Assembly (NCBI RefSeq): GCF_902825155.1
Contig: NZ_CADEAG010000007.1
Coordinates: 1 to 64,000 of the forward strand
Length of the DNA stretch: 64,000 bases
Source: Bartonella taylorii 8TBB
GTDB lineage: Bacteria > Pseudomonadota > Alphaproteobacteria > Rhizobiales > Rhizobiaceae
Reading direction: 5' to 3'
Shown here in pieces: positions 29,442-38,997 of this stretch (position 1 is its first letter; each line of letters opens with the position of its first letter). Both the position numbers and the translations under genes were made by a program. The notes under the pieces were generated by a model that saw only the letters and a program-made list of their open reading frames with translations, did not search any database and was not told the DNA's origin.

Positions 29442-30575
29442 TTAAAAAGCAGGTTTAACTTCATCCAAATAGACCCGTTTCCCACCCTTTATTTCAATTA
29501 TACCGATAGGAATTTTAGGATTATGGTTTTCATCCATAGACATAGCACCGAAAGGTGTTTGAAAATCTTTTAATCTGCTAAGTTCTAAAGTGATCTTTTC
29601 GCGATCATCACTACCAGCATTTTCAATAGCTTTCATAAACATCATATAACTTGTATATCCTAAAACAGAATTGATATTTGGCTCCTTATCAGGATAGTTT
29701 GCATACCACTCATTTGTGAATTCTTGTGCAGCTGCTGACATGTTTGGCATATCTACACTGTAGGGAAGTGTTGTATGTAAGAAACCTTCTGCAGCCTTTC
29801 CTGCGATTGTAGTAGTTTCTGGATTATCCATAGCATCTCCACCCATAATCCGAAACTTTGCACCTAACTCACGCGCTTGTTTCATGATGATAGCACCTTC
29901 GGAAAAATAGGAGGGAATAAATAGAATATCAGGTTTTTGCGCTATAATCTGTGTGAGAACAGCTGAAAAATCCTGATCTCCGGAATTATAGTTTAAGTTT
30001 GAGATAACTTCACCACCTAGTTTTTTGAAAGCGCGTGCAAAATAACTTGCGAGGCCAATCGCGTAATCGCTTGATATATCTTTGAGGATAGCTGCCTTTT
30101 TTACCTGTAAAGTCTGAGCTACATAGGTTGCAATTCCTATACCTTGATAGGAGTCAATAAAGCAAGCACGAAAATAATATTTTTTGCCTTGTGTAACAAG
30201 CGGACTCGTTGAAGAGGTTGCAATAGCCGGAGTCTTTTCTTTTTCAGATATTTCTCCACCAGCCAACGAGAGTGAAGAGCCATAACTACCAATGATTCCG
30301 CTAACTTTCTCACTAGCAGTTAAGCGCATAACAGCGTTAGCTGCTTCTACTTTATCGGATTTATTATCAATGATAATGAGTTCTACTTTACGTCCCAGTA
30401 TTTCTGGGATTTTTTTATGTGCCAGCTGTATACCTCTCATTTCAAGCTGACCTCCAAATGCATTTTGTCCACTTAATGGAAGGTAAACACCAATTTTAAT
30501 AGGCTCACTCGCGCAGACATTCGCTACAAACGCTGTTACAGCAGCGAGTGTAGTAAATATTTTTCTTAATTGCAT
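29442..30575 (-). CDS. livJ: Branched-chain amino-acid ABC transporter substrate-binding protein
   Basis: 377 residues. Signal peptide with Ala-rich end (LAAVTAFVANVCASEP, cleavage likely after VCA), then a periplasmic type-1 binding fold: IKIGVYLPLSGQNAFGGQLEMRGIQLA, SGSYGSSLSLAG-like segment, DQDFSAVLTQIIAQKPDILFIP and NSVLGYTSYMMFMKAIENAG. It captures branched-chain or related amino acids for LivHMGF. First gene of the operon. The exact ligand cannot be read from the sequence; homologues bind Leu/Ile/Val or other amides. Confidence 0.93.
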   Translation of the reverse strand: MQLRKIFTTLAAVTAFVANVCASEPIKIGVYLPLSGQNAFGGQLEMRGIQLAHKKIPEILGRKVELIIIDNKSDKVEAANAVMRLTASEKVSGIIGSYGSSLSLAGGEISEKEKTPAIATSSTSPLVTQGKKYYFRACFIDSYQGIGIATYVAQTLQVKKAAILKDISSDYAIGLASYFARAFKKLGGEVISNLNYNSGDQDFSAVLTQIIAQKPDILFIPSYFSEGAIIMKQARELGAKFRIMGGDAMDNPETTTIAGKAAEGFLHTTLPYSVDMPNMSAAAQEFTNEWYANYPDKEPNINSVLGYTSYMMFMKAIENAGSDDREKITLELSRLKDFQTPFGAMSMDENHNPKIPIGIIEIKGGKRVYLDEVKPAF

Positions 30576-30912
30576 TGTACACCTGCCTTAGTTTAGTTGT
30601 GGATCTTTATCGTAACTTTTAGTCCTTCTTATATTGAACTTCCTCATCATGCAAGCTACACGTTATGCAAATATCGCTATGTGAAAAACCTTAGCTATAT
30701 TACCTCTTGTAAAACGCGTGTTGTGAGATATTTGAAACAGACGATCAAACATTTTTGTAAATATTCAGATTTATGGAGTGATATTAATATTAAGAGATGC
30801 GACAATATGGGGAAATCTTATCTTGGGGCTTGCGTGTTGATACAAGAGCAATGTTTACTTAAAAGTAGAGAATCAATATCGTGTAATTAGACCTACAGGA
30901 TCACATTTTATT
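30576..30912. other. Divergent regulatory spacer between livJ and the cold-shock gene
   Basis: 337 bp with promoters for two divergent genes expected. A plus-strand open frame exists here, but its translation is Cys/Tyr-rich with no start signal and looks like chance. Nothing else recognised. Confidence 0.4.
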
Positions 30913-31488
30913 ATGACAAGTAAGGATGCATTAAAGGATTATTCCCTGTCTGAAGACAGTTTAGGTGCTTGTGGTGAGATTATTGAAATTAGCGGTGTCA
31001 TTAAGTGGTTTGATGGTAGTAAGGGGTATGGGTTTATTATACCTGATTTGCCTGGTTTTCCTGATATATTGTTGCATGTTACGGTAATGCGAAGGGATGG
31101 GTTTCAAACAGCTCTGGAGGGTGCCAAAGTTGTCTGTGCTGTGGAAAAAACTGAGCGAGGGTTAAAGTGTGTTCAAGTAAAATCCATAGATTGTTCTTCA
31201 GCGGTTCATCCGTCAGAGATTCCAGTCCGTACACATGTTGTTGTCACTCCAGAAAGTGGTTTAGAGCGCGCTATTGTTAAGTGGTTTAATCGAGATAAAG
31301 GATTCGGTTTTCTCAGCCGTGGACAGGGAACAGAAGATATTTTTGTTCATATGGAAACATTGCGTCGTTTTGGTTTAGCAGAGCTTCGTTCTGGTCAGGT
31401 TGTCCTTGTGCGTTTTGGTAAAGGGGATAAAGGCTTAATGACAGCAGAAATTTATCCAGATATAGGGATTCCGTTTGTTACGCATTGA
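30913..31488 (+). CDS. Two-domain cold-shock (CspA-type) protein
   Basis: 191 residues with two cold-shock domains: [18 protein letters not shown]...[14 protein letters not shown] (about 29-75) and [18 protein letters not shown]...[14 protein letters not shown] (about 116-160). Both carry RNP1- and RNP2-like aromatic motifs for single-stranded nucleic-acid binding; RNP2 in the first domain is degenerate (ILLHV instead of VFVHI). Such duplicated-CSD proteins are typical of Rhizobiales. Likely RNA chaperone; whether it responds to cold is unknown. Confidence 0.9.
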   Translation: MTSKDALKDYSLSEDSLGACGEIIEISGVIKWFDGSKGYGFIIPDLPGFPDILLHVTVMRRDGFQTALEGAKVVCAVEKTERGLKCVQVKSIDCSSAVHPSEIPVRTHVVVTPESGLERAIVKWFNRDKGFGFLSRGQGTEDIFVHMETLRRFGLAELRSGQVVLVRFGKGDKGLMTAEIYPDIGIPFVTH

Positions 31489-31564
31489 ATTTCCTCTTGA
31501 TGTCAAATGCTCTCTTTGTTTTTTTTAGAGAGAGCTGTTGCTGTGCAAATATGACCAGAAGTAA

Positions 31565-31624
31565 CTATGAAGCCAGCAAGTCCAAGAAGAAATATATCTG
31601 TAAAGCCGTAAATCAAATGAGGTG
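31565..31624 (-). pseudogene. Relic fragment of a livM-like permease gene
   Basis: This 60-bp segment matches livM (28045-28104) at 49 of 60 positions by direct count, in the same orientation. On the minus strand it reads HLIYGFTDIFLLGLAGFIVT, clearly the LivM signature with substitutions. There is no reading frame beyond it. It lies in the 5' spacer of the DUF192 gene. Inference: the last remnant of a second branched-chain transporter permease gene, or a small duplication. Confidence 0.7.
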
Positions 31625-31697
31625 CGTTGCGAGCTTTTTAAAATTCTGGTGTTTTTTATGTAATAAAATTGAAGAATTATCTGTGGTGGTGATAAAA

Positions 31698-32222
31698 ATG
31701 TTAAAGCCTTTTAAAAGAGGGTGCGTTGTTGTATTAACTCTGCTTTATATGTTAGAGTTGAGTGTAGCTGTAGCAAAGAAACCCATGGAGCTTCCTCTTC
31801 ATCCTGTTCCTTTAAGGATACAGACAAAGCAAGGGACGGTCTCTTATAGGGTAGAGATTGCTTTTACGCAATCTCAAGCGGCAGCTGGTTTAATGTATCG
31901 TACTGATTTTCCGCGTAATCACGCAATGCTCTTTAGGCAGCAGGAAAGTAAGAAATTAAAGGACAAGCAGAAATTTTTCATGTGGATGGCAAATACGCCT
32001 TTATCCTTAGATATGATTTTTTTAAACGCTGAGGGAGTTATTGTATCTATTGTCGAAAAAACTTCTCCATTTTCAACGGATATTATTTCATCAGTAGTTC
32101 CTGCAACTTTTGCACTTGAAGTTAACGCTGGTGAAGTTTCTGAAAAACAAATAGAGAAGGGACAACGTGTTATTCATCCTGCTATTTGTGGAAAGTGCGA
32201 AGGCATAAATAATGACGGCTGA
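31698..32222 (+). CDS. DUF192 family exported protein
   Basis: 174 residues from the ATG at 31698 (MLKPFKRGCVVVLTLLYMLE), which gives a proper signal peptide; a longer open frame upstream runs through the livM relic and is not credible. Conserved DUF192 segments: VEIAFTQSQAAAGLMYRTDFP, AMLFRQQ, FFMWMANTPLSLDMIFLNAEGVIVSIVE and ALEVNAGEVSEKQIEKG. Periplasmic; function unknown. Overlaps the following hydrolase by 11 bp, so they form an operon, an arrangement I recall in Rhizobiales. Confidence 0.88.
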   Translation: MLKPFKRGCVVVLTLLYMLELSVAVAKKPMELPLHPVPLRIQTKQGTVSYRVEIAFTQSQAAAGLMYRTDFPRNHAMLFRQQESKKLKDKQKFFMWMANTPLSLDMIFLNAEGVIVSIVEKTSPFSTDIISSVVPATFALEVNAGEVSEKQIEKGQRVIHPAICGKCEGINNDG

Positions 32223-32985
32223 AGATATTCGTTTTTTTGAATATGACGCTTTGCGCTTTGCTTACCGAGAAGAAGGGCAGGGAACGCCTATTTTGTTAAT
32301 TCATGGTTTTGGTTCTTCCGCACGTGTAAATTGGTATTCAACGGGTTGGTTTCGCACCCTTACTGAAGCGGGATATCGTGTTATTGCTCTTGATAATCGA
32401 GGACATGGAGATTCAGTTAAAAGTTACGATCCTTCTTTTTATACGCCTCAAGCTATGGCTGGTGATGCCGTGAGATTGTTGCAGCATTTAAAATTGTCTA
32501 AAGCACATGTCATGGGATATTCTATGGGTGCTCGAATTAGCGCATTTATGGCTCTTTTGTATCCAACATATGTACACAGTGTTATTTTTGGTGGTTTAGG
32601 TATTGGTATGGTAACAGGAGCAGGGGATTGGCAACCTGTTGCTGAGGCGCTTGTAGCAGAAGATATTTCTACCATTACCAATCCACGTGGTTTGATGTTC
32701 CGTAAATTTGCAGATCAAACTAAAAGCGATAGGTGTGCTCTGGCTGCTTGTATTATCACATCAAAACAGGAATTAACAGCATCTGAGGTTTATAAAATTA
32801 AACAACCTGCACTTGTTGCTGTTGGTTCATTAGATGAAATTGGTGGTGAAGCAGAACCATTAGCGGCTTTGTTGCCCTATGGCGAAGCATTACTAATTCC
32901 TAATCGAGATCATATGTTTGCTGTGGGAGATAAAGTCTATAAAAAAGGCGTTATCGATTTTCTTTCTCGTTATCCTATCATATGA
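32212..32985 (+). CDS. Alpha/beta-hydrolase
   Basis: 257 residues, alpha/beta-hydrolase fold. Oxyanion-hole motif HGFGSSARVNW near residue 28, LDNRGHGDS, nucleophile elbow GYSMGARI (Ser near residue 104), and the late NRDHMFAVGD with the catalytic His. Resembles 3-oxoadipate enol-lactonase-type or esterase-type hydrolases, but the substrate cannot be assigned. Translationally coupled to the DUF192 gene; an intrinsic terminator follows about 155 bp downstream. Confidence 0.85.
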   Translation: MTAEDIRFFEYDALRFAYREEGQGTPILLIHGFGSSARVNWYSTGWFRTLTEAGYRVIALDNRGHGDSVKSYDPSFYTPQAMAGDAVRLLQHLKLSKAHVMGYSMGARISAFMALLYPTYVHSVIFGGLGIGMVTGAGDWQPVAEALVAEDISTITNPRGLMFRKFADQTKSDRCALAACIITSKQELTASEVYKIKQPALVAVGSLDEIGGEAEPLAALLPYGEALLIPNRDHMFAVGDKVYKKGVIDFLSRYPII

Positions 32986-33369
32986 TGAATTATTCATAAG
33001 TTTGAGAGTTTGTGAATAATTTAATATGTTTTATATCGAGTAAGGCAGAAAGTTTATTCAGATGATTAATACTTCGTCAAAATATGTTTATGAGTGCGGG
33101 TATTAAAATTGAGAATAAGGTGGAAATCATTAAAAATTTACGGTTTTCTAACCGTTTTTTTGTTTTTTAATCTATACGGTTATATTTCAACAATAGACTT
33201 TTTAACAAAGACCTTTATTAAAAATTTGTCAAGACAGTGCTATTTTGAGTGTGAATAATACATATAAGCAAAGATTGAAACTAAGATTTTTTACTATCTT
33301 TACAGAATCATAGGAGTACCTTATTTGCTACCCAAGAATTAATTTAAAAATCTCAAAAGATAGGAGAGC
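32986..33369 (+). other. Spacer with terminator before the DUF3126 gene
   Basis: 384 bp, AT-rich, no gene. Contains the terminator listed at 33140-33161 and presumably the promoter of the DUF3126 gene. Confidence 0.4.
33140..33161 (+). terminator. Intrinsic terminator after the alpha/beta-hydrolase
   Basis: ACGGTT at 33140-33145 pairs with AACCGT at 33150-33155 around a TTCT loop and is followed directly by a run of T with one G (TTTTTTTGTTTTTT). Classic Rho-independent shape for the DUF192/hydrolase operon. Confidence 0.75.
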
Positions 33370-33585
33370 ATGGTGGATGCTGATGAAATAAAAAAACTTG
33401 ATAGTTATTTTAAAAACATATTCCGAAATTCAGCATTGCAAGTGAAAACACGGCCTAAAAAGGATGATTCTTGTGAGGTTTATATTGGAGATGAGTTTTT
33501 AGGTATTATCTATCGAGATGAAGATGAAAATGAACTATCATACAATTTCTCAATGGCCATATTAGATATTGATTTAGAAAATTGA
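33370..33585 (+). CDS. DUF3126 family protein
   Basis: 71 residues: MVDADEIKKLDSYFKNIFRN followed by EVYIGDEFLGIIYRDEDENELSYNFSMAILDIDLE. Acidic, soluble, matches the short alphaproteobacterial DUF3126 family. ATAGGAGAG ribosome-binding site directly upstream. Function unknown. Convergent with radC. Confidence 0.85.
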   Translation: MVDADEIKKLDSYFKNIFRNSALQVKTRPKKDDSCEVYIGDEFLGIIYRDEDENELSYNFSMAILDIDLEN

Positions 33586-33630
33586 TTCGTTATAAATAAT
33601 TGAATAAAATCTTTCTTCATTCAATAAGAT

Positions 33631-34425
33631 TTATATGATTTTTAATGCTTTAAAACTTGTATGCGTGTTTCGTGCAATAATAAGGTGGTCATGAATAACA
33701 ATGCCTAACGCGTTTGCTGCATCTTTTAATCTATATGTCATTGTTATATCTGCTTTAGAAGGTGTCGCATCACCAGAGGGGTGATTGTGTACTAAGATAA
33801 GTCCTGATGCGGATAATTCCAAAGCTCGAGAAATTACTTCACGTGGATAGACAGGAGTATGATCAATGGTTCCAGTTTGTTGTACTTCATCAGCAAGTAA
33901 ACCATTTTTCTTATCAAGAAATAAAACGCGAAATTGTTCGCGTGTTTCATGAGCCATGACAGCTTTACAATAAGCGAGTACTTTATCCCATGATGAAAAG
34001 ATATCACGTTTAAATAACTCTGCACGAACAATGCGTCCAGCAACGTCTGAAATAATTTTCAAATCAGTTGCAGTTGCTGGCCCACATCCTTGAATTTCTT
34101 GAAGTCGATGAATATCAGCACCCAATACATCAGCTAATGAGCCAAAACGTGCTATCAAGCTCTTGGCTATTGGTTTTGTATTTGCTCGGGGGATAGTGCG
34201 AAAAAGCAGTAATTCAAGGTATTCATAATCCTCAATTGCATTTCCTTTTGACTTTAAATAGCGTTTACGGAGTCGTTCACGATGTCCTTGGTAATGCTTA
34301 TGTGTTTGCAAGCTTTTCTGTAGGTTTTCATTTTTGGTTTTTGATATTGGAGTAAGTGGAGAGCATGATGTTAAAGCAAAATGGTTGCTTTCGATGTCTC
34401 CTTTTTTATTTATTTTTTTAGCCAT
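33631..34425 (-). CDS. radC: RadC family protein (JAMM-fold)
   Basis: 264 residues. Helix-hairpin-helix-like region (LIARFGSLADVLGADIHRLQEIQGCGPATATDLK) then an MPN/JAMM domain with the metal motif HNHPSGDATPSKAD near residues 215-228. Named for DNA repair, but the biochemical role of chromosomal RadC is unclear. The next gene upstream on the same strand is map, 16 bp away. Confidence 0.93.
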   Translation of the reverse strand: MAKKINKKGDIESNHFALTSCSPLTPISKTKNENLQKSLQTHKHYQGHRERLRKRYLKSKGNAIEDYEYLELLLFRTIPRANTKPIAKSLIARFGSLADVLGADIHRLQEIQGCGPATATDLKIISDVAGRIVRAELFKRDIFSSWDKVLAYCKAVMAHETREQFRVLFLDKKNGLLADEVQQTGTIDHTPVYPREVISRALELSASGLILVHNHPSGDATPSKADITMTYRLKDAANALGIVIHDHLIIARNTHTSFKALKII

Positions 34426-34441
34426 GTTGTTTCTACATTAT

Positions 34442-35272
34442 TTAGGCATGTAAATTGGGAATATAAAAAATATCTTTAGGAGATTGTGTAAAAATTTCGT
34501 ATCCTTCATTTGTTACACCAATTGTATGTTCGTACTGTGCGGTAAGAGATCGATCGCGTGTAACGGCAGTCCAGCCATCAGATAAAATCTTAACCTGTGG
34601 CTTTCCAAGATTGATCATGGGCTCAATTGTAAACATCATACCCTGTTTTAGTTCGATCCCTTCTCCTGGGTTTCCATAATGGAGAATATTGGGCGCATCA
34701 TGAAAAAGCTGACCAATTCCATGACCACAAAAATCTTTTACAATTGAGCAGCGTTCAGATTCTGCATACTGTTGAATGGCAGCGCCAATATCACCTGTGG
34801 TTGCTCCAGGTTTGACTGCAGCAATTCCTCTCATAAGACTTTCATGTGTTATTTTTAGCAAACGTTCGGCAGCACGTCTGATTTTTCCCACAGGGTACAT
34901 GCGGCTTGAATCTCCATGCCAACCATCGAGAATAAAAGTTACATCAACATTAACGACGTCACCTTCTTGTAAAGGCTTTTTATTGGGAATCCCATGGCAA
35001 ACAACGTGGTTGATGGATGTACAGCATGAATGTCCGTATCCATGATAATTCAGGTCAGCAGGAAGTGCTCCCTGCTTAGCACCAAAAATAAACACGAAAT
35101 CATCAATTTCTTGCGTAGTAACACCAGGCTTAATAATATCCGTGAGTGCATCGAGACATTCTGCAGCAATGCGACCAACTTCACGCATTTTAACAAAAGC
35201 GTGCTCATCAAAAATGCGGATTTGCCCATTAAATTTTAAGGGTACTTTATTATAGTCAATATATTCAATCAT
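34442..35272 (-). CDS. map: Methionine aminopeptidase, type I
   Basis: 276 residues. Removes N-terminal Met from nascent proteins. Metal ligands visible: DVTFILDGWHGDSSRMY (two Asp), GHGIGQLFHDAPNI (His), FTIEPMINLG (Glu) and TAQYEHTIGVT (Glu); substrate His in HGYGHSCCTSIN / HVVCHGIP. Overlaps sfsA by 8 bp and is followed by radC, giving an sfsA-map-radC unit. Confidence 0.97.
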   Translation of the reverse strand: MIEYIDYNKVPLKFNGQIRIFDEHAFVKMREVGRIAAECLDALTDIIKPGVTTQEIDDFVFIFGAKQGALPADLNYHGYGHSCCTSINHVVCHGIPNKKPLQEGDVVNVDVTFILDGWHGDSSRMYPVGKIRRAAERLLKITHESLMRGIAAVKPGATTGDIGAAIQQYAESERCSIVKDFCGHGIGQLFHDAPNILHYGNPGEGIELKQGMMFTIEPMINLGKPQVKILSDGWTAVTRDRSLTAQYEHTIGVTNEGYEIFTQSPKDIFYIPNLHA

Positions 35273-35981
35273 TGCTTTTTCTGTTTTCTATTTTTACTCG
35301 ATGAATCGGAAAAATACCTTCTATATTTACGTGACATTTTACAGCATAAAATTCTACCCCTGATTTTAATGCTAAATCAAACTTACGTCCATAAGTTGGA
35401 TCAAGATCATGGCAAATTGTGAAAGATGAACAATCTTCCCGTTGAATTATATAAAGCATAGCGGCTCGTTTTCCTTGTTGCACAATTTTTATGAGCTCTT
35501 CAAGATGGCGTGTGCCGCGTTTTGTTACGGTATCAGGAAATTCTGCTAATCCTTTTTGGCGAATAAAGTGGACATTTTTGACTTCTAGGTAACAGTCAGG
35601 TTGAACGCCATCACGCAGAAGAAAGTCAATCCGTGATTGTGTACCATAGTTTTGTTCTTTCAAAATTGTTTTGTACCCGCTTAATTCCGGTAATAATCTA
35701 TTTTGAATTGCTTCCAATGCAAGTTTATTGGGTAAAGTTGTATTGATACCAACCAAAGTATTATTTGCCTCGATAATTTCTAATCGATATGTGTATTTTC
35801 GCTTGGAATTGTTGTTACGTGAAAGCCAAATATTGGAGTTTGGAGTCGTCAATCCAAGCATCGATCCTGTGTTAGGAACTGATACCGTGAAGATTTGTTG
35901 ATCGTCCCATTTAACATCAGCAAGAAAACGTTTATAACGACGGATGAGTTTTGCAGGAAAAAGTTTGGGAATAAAGAGCAT
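35265..35981 (-). CDS. sfsA: Sugar fermentation stimulation protein homologue
   Basis: 238 residues: LIRRYKRFLADVKW, VPNTGSMLGLTTPNSNIWLSRN, SRIDFLLRD, CYLEVKNVHFIR and FPDTVTKRGTRHLEELI. The D-x(n)-E-x-K pattern (RIDFLL...YLEVKNV) suggests a PD-(D/E)xK nuclease-like fold with DNA binding; the E. coli protein is implicated in regulation of maltose metabolism. Conserved with map in Rhizobiales. First gene of the sfsA-map-radC unit. Confidence 0.93.
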   Translation of the reverse strand: MLFIPKLFPAKLIRRYKRFLADVKWDDQQIFTVSVPNTGSMLGLTTPNSNIWLSRNNNSKRKYTYRLEIIEANNTLVGINTTLPNKLALEAIQNRLLPELSGYKTILKEQNYGTQSRIDFLLRDGVQPDCYLEVKNVHFIRQKGLAEFPDTVTKRGTRHLEELIKIVQQGKRAAMLYIIQREDCSSFTICHDLDPTYGRKFDLALKSGVEFYAVKCHVNIEGIFPIHRVKIENRKSND

Positions 35982-36299
35982 ATACCTTTTTTAGAATGTA
36001 TAATTTTTTAGTTCAACTCAGATTGCTATTTGTAAGTGTTATAGAATATTAAATAACGCGCTGTGGATGCAAAAAACATTAAGGTAATTCGTATAACCGC
36101 TCTAAGACTTAAAATGAAAGTTCATTTTTTTCACAATTCATTGTTAATCCTTTTAAAATTATTATTTCATAAACTCTTAATGAAAAGATAATATGCACCG
36201 TAACTTGTTATTTAAAAGGTTGTTTTGGGGCATATTCTATTAAAAGGTTGTATTCAAAAACAGTTATAGGGGCAGAATGTTTGGAATTAGGTAAGACTG
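35982..36299. other. Divergent spacer between sfsA and trmJ
   Basis: 318 bp, AT-rich, expected to hold both promoters. No RNA gene, repeat or regulatory motif recognised. Confidence 0.4.
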
Positions 36300-37136
36300 A
36301 TGGCTGGAACTGATAAGAATCGTACAAATTTAACAAGTGGTCCAACTATTATTTTAGTTGAACCGCAGTTGCCTGAAAATATTGGTATGGTAGCAAGGGC
36401 TATGGCAAATTTTGGGCTCTCTAAGCTCCGGTTAGTTAAACCTCGAGAAGCATTTCCAAATGAAAAAGCCAGAGCTGCAGCTAGTAAAGCAGATCATGTC
36501 ATTAATGATACAATGATTTTTAATACGTTGCGTGATGCTATTGCGGATTTACAGTATGTTTTTGCTACAACGGCACGTGAAAGATGTGGTTTTAAAACTG
36601 TAAAAAGTGCTGTTGAAGCAGCGTGTATGTTACGTCAGTATGAGAATATTGGACATAAAACGGGTATTTTATTTGGAAGAGAGAGATGGGGACTAGAAAA
36701 TGATGAAATCAGTCTTGTTGATGAAATTATCACTTTTCCAGTCAATCCTGCTTTTGCATCACTTAATATTGCACAAGCAGTTTTGCTTATATCTTACGAA
36801 TGGATGAAATCAGGTTTGGAAGATGTGAGAGATACAGCTTTTCGTGCAATAGAGATGAAGCCAGCGAATAAAGCAACCTTTCATGGTTTTTTATCTCAGT
36901 TAGAAGGTGCTTTGGATATCCGTGGATATTTTAGACCCCGAGAGCGCAAAGAAGTGATGGTTGCAAATCTGCGCTCTGTTTTCACGCGTGCTCATTTTAG
37001 TGAATCTGAGATTCGCTTGCTACGGGGAGTTATATCTTCATTGGATCATTTTTCGCCTAAATTTCCACGAGGAAGTGGTGCGCCTGTAGATCGTGATCGC
37101 AAAAAATTAAAAACAAGTGTGAATACTGATGGATGA
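36300..37136 (+). CDS. trmJ: tRNA/rRNA methyltransferase, TrmJ type
   Basis: 278 residues, SPOUT (TrmH/SpoU) fold. Seen: [82 protein letters not shown], the trefoil-knot SAM site, and a C-terminal extension with [39 protein letters not shown] typical of TrmJ, which 2'-O-methylates position 32 of tRNAs. Overlaps murI by 8 bp. Confidence 0.9.
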   Translation: MAGTDKNRTNLTSGPTIILVEPQLPENIGMVARAMANFGLSKLRLVKPREAFPNEKARAAASKADHVINDTMIFNTLRDAIADLQYVFATTARERCGFKTVKSAVEAACMLRQYENIGHKTGILFGRERWGLENDEISLVDEIITFPVNPAFASLNIAQAVLLISYEWMKSGLEDVRDTAFRAIEMKPANKATFHGFLSQLEGALDIRGYFRPRERKEVMVANLRSVFTRAHFSESEIRLLRGVISSLDHFSPKFPRGSGAPVDRDRKKLKTSVNTDG

Positions 37137-37944
37137 ACGGCCTGTTCTTTTTTTTGATAGTGGTATTGGCGGTTTAACGGTGTTGAGGGAAGTCCGCGTT
37201 CTTATCCCTGAAAGACAATTTATTTATGTTGCTGACGATACGGGATTTCCTTATGGAAGTTGGGAAGAAAATGTTCTGAAAACCCGCATTTTAAAGATTT
37301 TTAAAATTCTTTTAACACTTTATAACCCTGCTTTATGTGTAATCGCTTGCAATACTGTTTCTACACTGATGATGGCAGATTTACGACAAAAATTTCCCCA
37401 TATTCTTTTTGTAGGAACAGTTCCTGCAATTAAATCAGCGGCAGAACAAACAAAATCTGGCTTTATTTCAGTATTAGCTACTCCTGGGACAGTTAAACGT
37501 GCTTATACACATGAATTAATCAATTCTTTTGCTGCTCAGTGTCATGTTCAGCTTGTTGGAAGTGAAAAACTTGCTGGATTTGCTGAAGATTATTTACGTG
37601 GAAAATCTATCGATTTAAGAGAATTACGTCACGAAATTCTTCCGTGTTTTGTTGAAAAAAATGGTAAATATACTGATATCATTGTGTTAGCTTGTACACA
37701 TTATCCTTTTTTGATTAACTTCTTTCGTGAACAAGCTTTATGGCCTGTTGAATGGATTGATCCAGCAAAAGCTGTAGCTAAATACACAAGATCATTATTA
37801 CCGGCAAGAATGCATCAGCAAAACAAAAAAAAGCATCATAAAGATTTTGCGTTGTTTACATCGCAAAATATAACTTCTTCAACGAAGCATTTGTTAAAAG
37901 GATTTGGCTTAAATATTGTGAAAGGAGTTGACTTTTGGGTATGA
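37129..37944 (+). CDS. murI: Glutamate racemase
   Basis: 271 residues. Makes D-glutamate for peptidoglycan. The two catalytic cysteines are visible: VIACNTVST near residue 72 and [10 protein letters not shown] near residue 189; also the N-terminal [15 protein letters not shown] with the Asp-Ser of the active site and [11 protein letters not shown]. Coupled to trmJ. Confidence 0.96.
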   Translation: MDERPVLFFDSGIGGLTVLREVRVLIPERQFIYVADDTGFPYGSWEENVLKTRILKIFKILLTLYNPALCVIACNTVSTLMMADLRQKFPHILFVGTVPAIKSAAEQTKSGFISVLATPGTVKRAYTHELINSFAAQCHVQLVGSEKLAGFAEDYLRGKSIDLRELRHEILPCFVEKNGKYTDIIVLACTHYPFLINFFREQALWPVEWIDPAKAVAKYTRSLLPARMHQQNKKKHHKDFALFTSQNITSSTKHLLKGFGLNIVKGVDFWV

Positions 37945-38126
37945 GATCAATAAAGTTATTTTAGCTGTTTTCTTTCGAGAAAGCAGTATCAATTGACGTG
38001 TCCCGTGGATGACTTTGCATATTATTTATTAAAGTGTCCTGTCGGTCTTTTTATTTAAAGGCAGAGGAGGGTGCGTTTCCTTGGGGTCTACTATAAGGCC
38101 TTGTGTTTTATTTTTAAGGAAATGCG

Positions 38127-38744
38127 ATGAGTAAACGCGAAACAACGAAGTATAAAATTGACCGTCGTATGGGAGAAAATATTTGGGGGCGTCCAAAATC
38201 TCCTGTGAATCGCCGTGATTATGGTCCAGGTCAGCATGGACAGCGCCGTAAAGGGAAGCTTTCTGACTATGGTGTGCAATTGCGTGCTAAGCAGAAACTA
38301 AAGGGTTTTTACGGTGATATTTCAGAAAAACAATTCCGTAAAACTTATGCAGAAGCTTCTCGTCGGCGTGGCGATACTGGTGAAAATCTTATCGGCCTTT
38401 TAGAATCACGTTTGGATGCGGTCGTTTACCGTGCAAAATTTGTACCTACAATTTTTGCTTCTCGCCAATTTATCAATCATGGTCATGTTAAGGTAAATGG
38501 TCGGCGCACGAATATTCAATCGTATCGCTGTAAACCAGGTGACGTTATTGAGATTCGTGAAAAATCAAAACAGCTTGTTTTGGTTTTGGAATCTGTGCAA
38601 TTGGCAGAGCGTGATGTGCCTGAATATATTGAAGCGGATCATAATCAAATGAAAGCAACATTTATGCGTATTCCTGCTTTTGCAGATGTTCCTTATGCTG
38701 TACGAATGGAACCTAATTTAGTTGTTGAATTTTATTCTCGTTAA
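38127..38744 (+). CDS. rpsD: 30S ribosomal protein S4
   Basis: 205 residues. [49 protein letters not shown] is the alphaproteobacterial S4 N-terminus (no zinc cysteines); the S4 RNA-binding domain is [31 protein letters not shown]. Primary 16S rRNA binder starting 30S assembly. AAGGAAATGCG start region. Alone here, followed by an intrinsic terminator about 130 bp downstream. Confidence 0.98.
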   Translation: MSKRETTKYKIDRRMGENIWGRPKSPVNRRDYGPGQHGQRRKGKLSDYGVQLRAKQKLKGFYGDISEKQFRKTYAEASRRRGDTGENLIGLLESRLDAVVYRAKFVPTIFASRQFINHGHVKVNGRRTNIQSYRCKPGDVIEIREKSKQLVLVLESVQLAERDVPEYIEADHNQMKATFMRIPAFADVPYAVRMEPNLVVEFYSR

Positions 38745-38874
38745 ATTCTCTATGAGAGAGGCTATTACTCTTTCTGCTTTTTTATATGCTCAAATTCATT
38801 ATATTGCTTTATAGCCATTAATGAAGTGTCTTTTATAAGACGGTGTTGTATTGAGTTTATTTTTTATATTTTAT

Positions 38875-38906
38875 AGCAATGGGGTTTGTATAGCCCATTG
38901 CTTTTC
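38875..38906 (+). terminator. Intrinsic terminator after rpsD
   Basis: AGCAATGGG (38875-38883) pairs perfectly with CCCATTGCT (38894-38902), 10-nt loop, followed by TTTC. The stem is strong and the U-run short, so termination is probable rather than certain. Confidence 0.6.
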
Positions 38907-38997
38907 TATGTATCTCATCTTATAGATTGAATTAGGCTGCACTACACTCGTTGTTGTTTCTGTTACTTTTGTAGAATTTGCTATTTAATGCAGTATT

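Noticed and set aside
30597-30890. 97-codon plus-strand open frame between livJ and the cold-shock gene
   Set aside because: Lies in a divergent promoter region, has no ribosome-binding site and a chance-like Cys/Tyr/Arg-rich translation.
31485-31697. Longer upstream start for the DUF192 protein
   Set aside because: The extension runs through the antisense livM relic and would bury the signal peptide; the ATG at 31698 gives a proper export signal.
37980-38060. TTGACG-based promoter upstream of rpsD
   Set aside because: The best -10 candidates are 19-21 bp away, too far to call with confidence.
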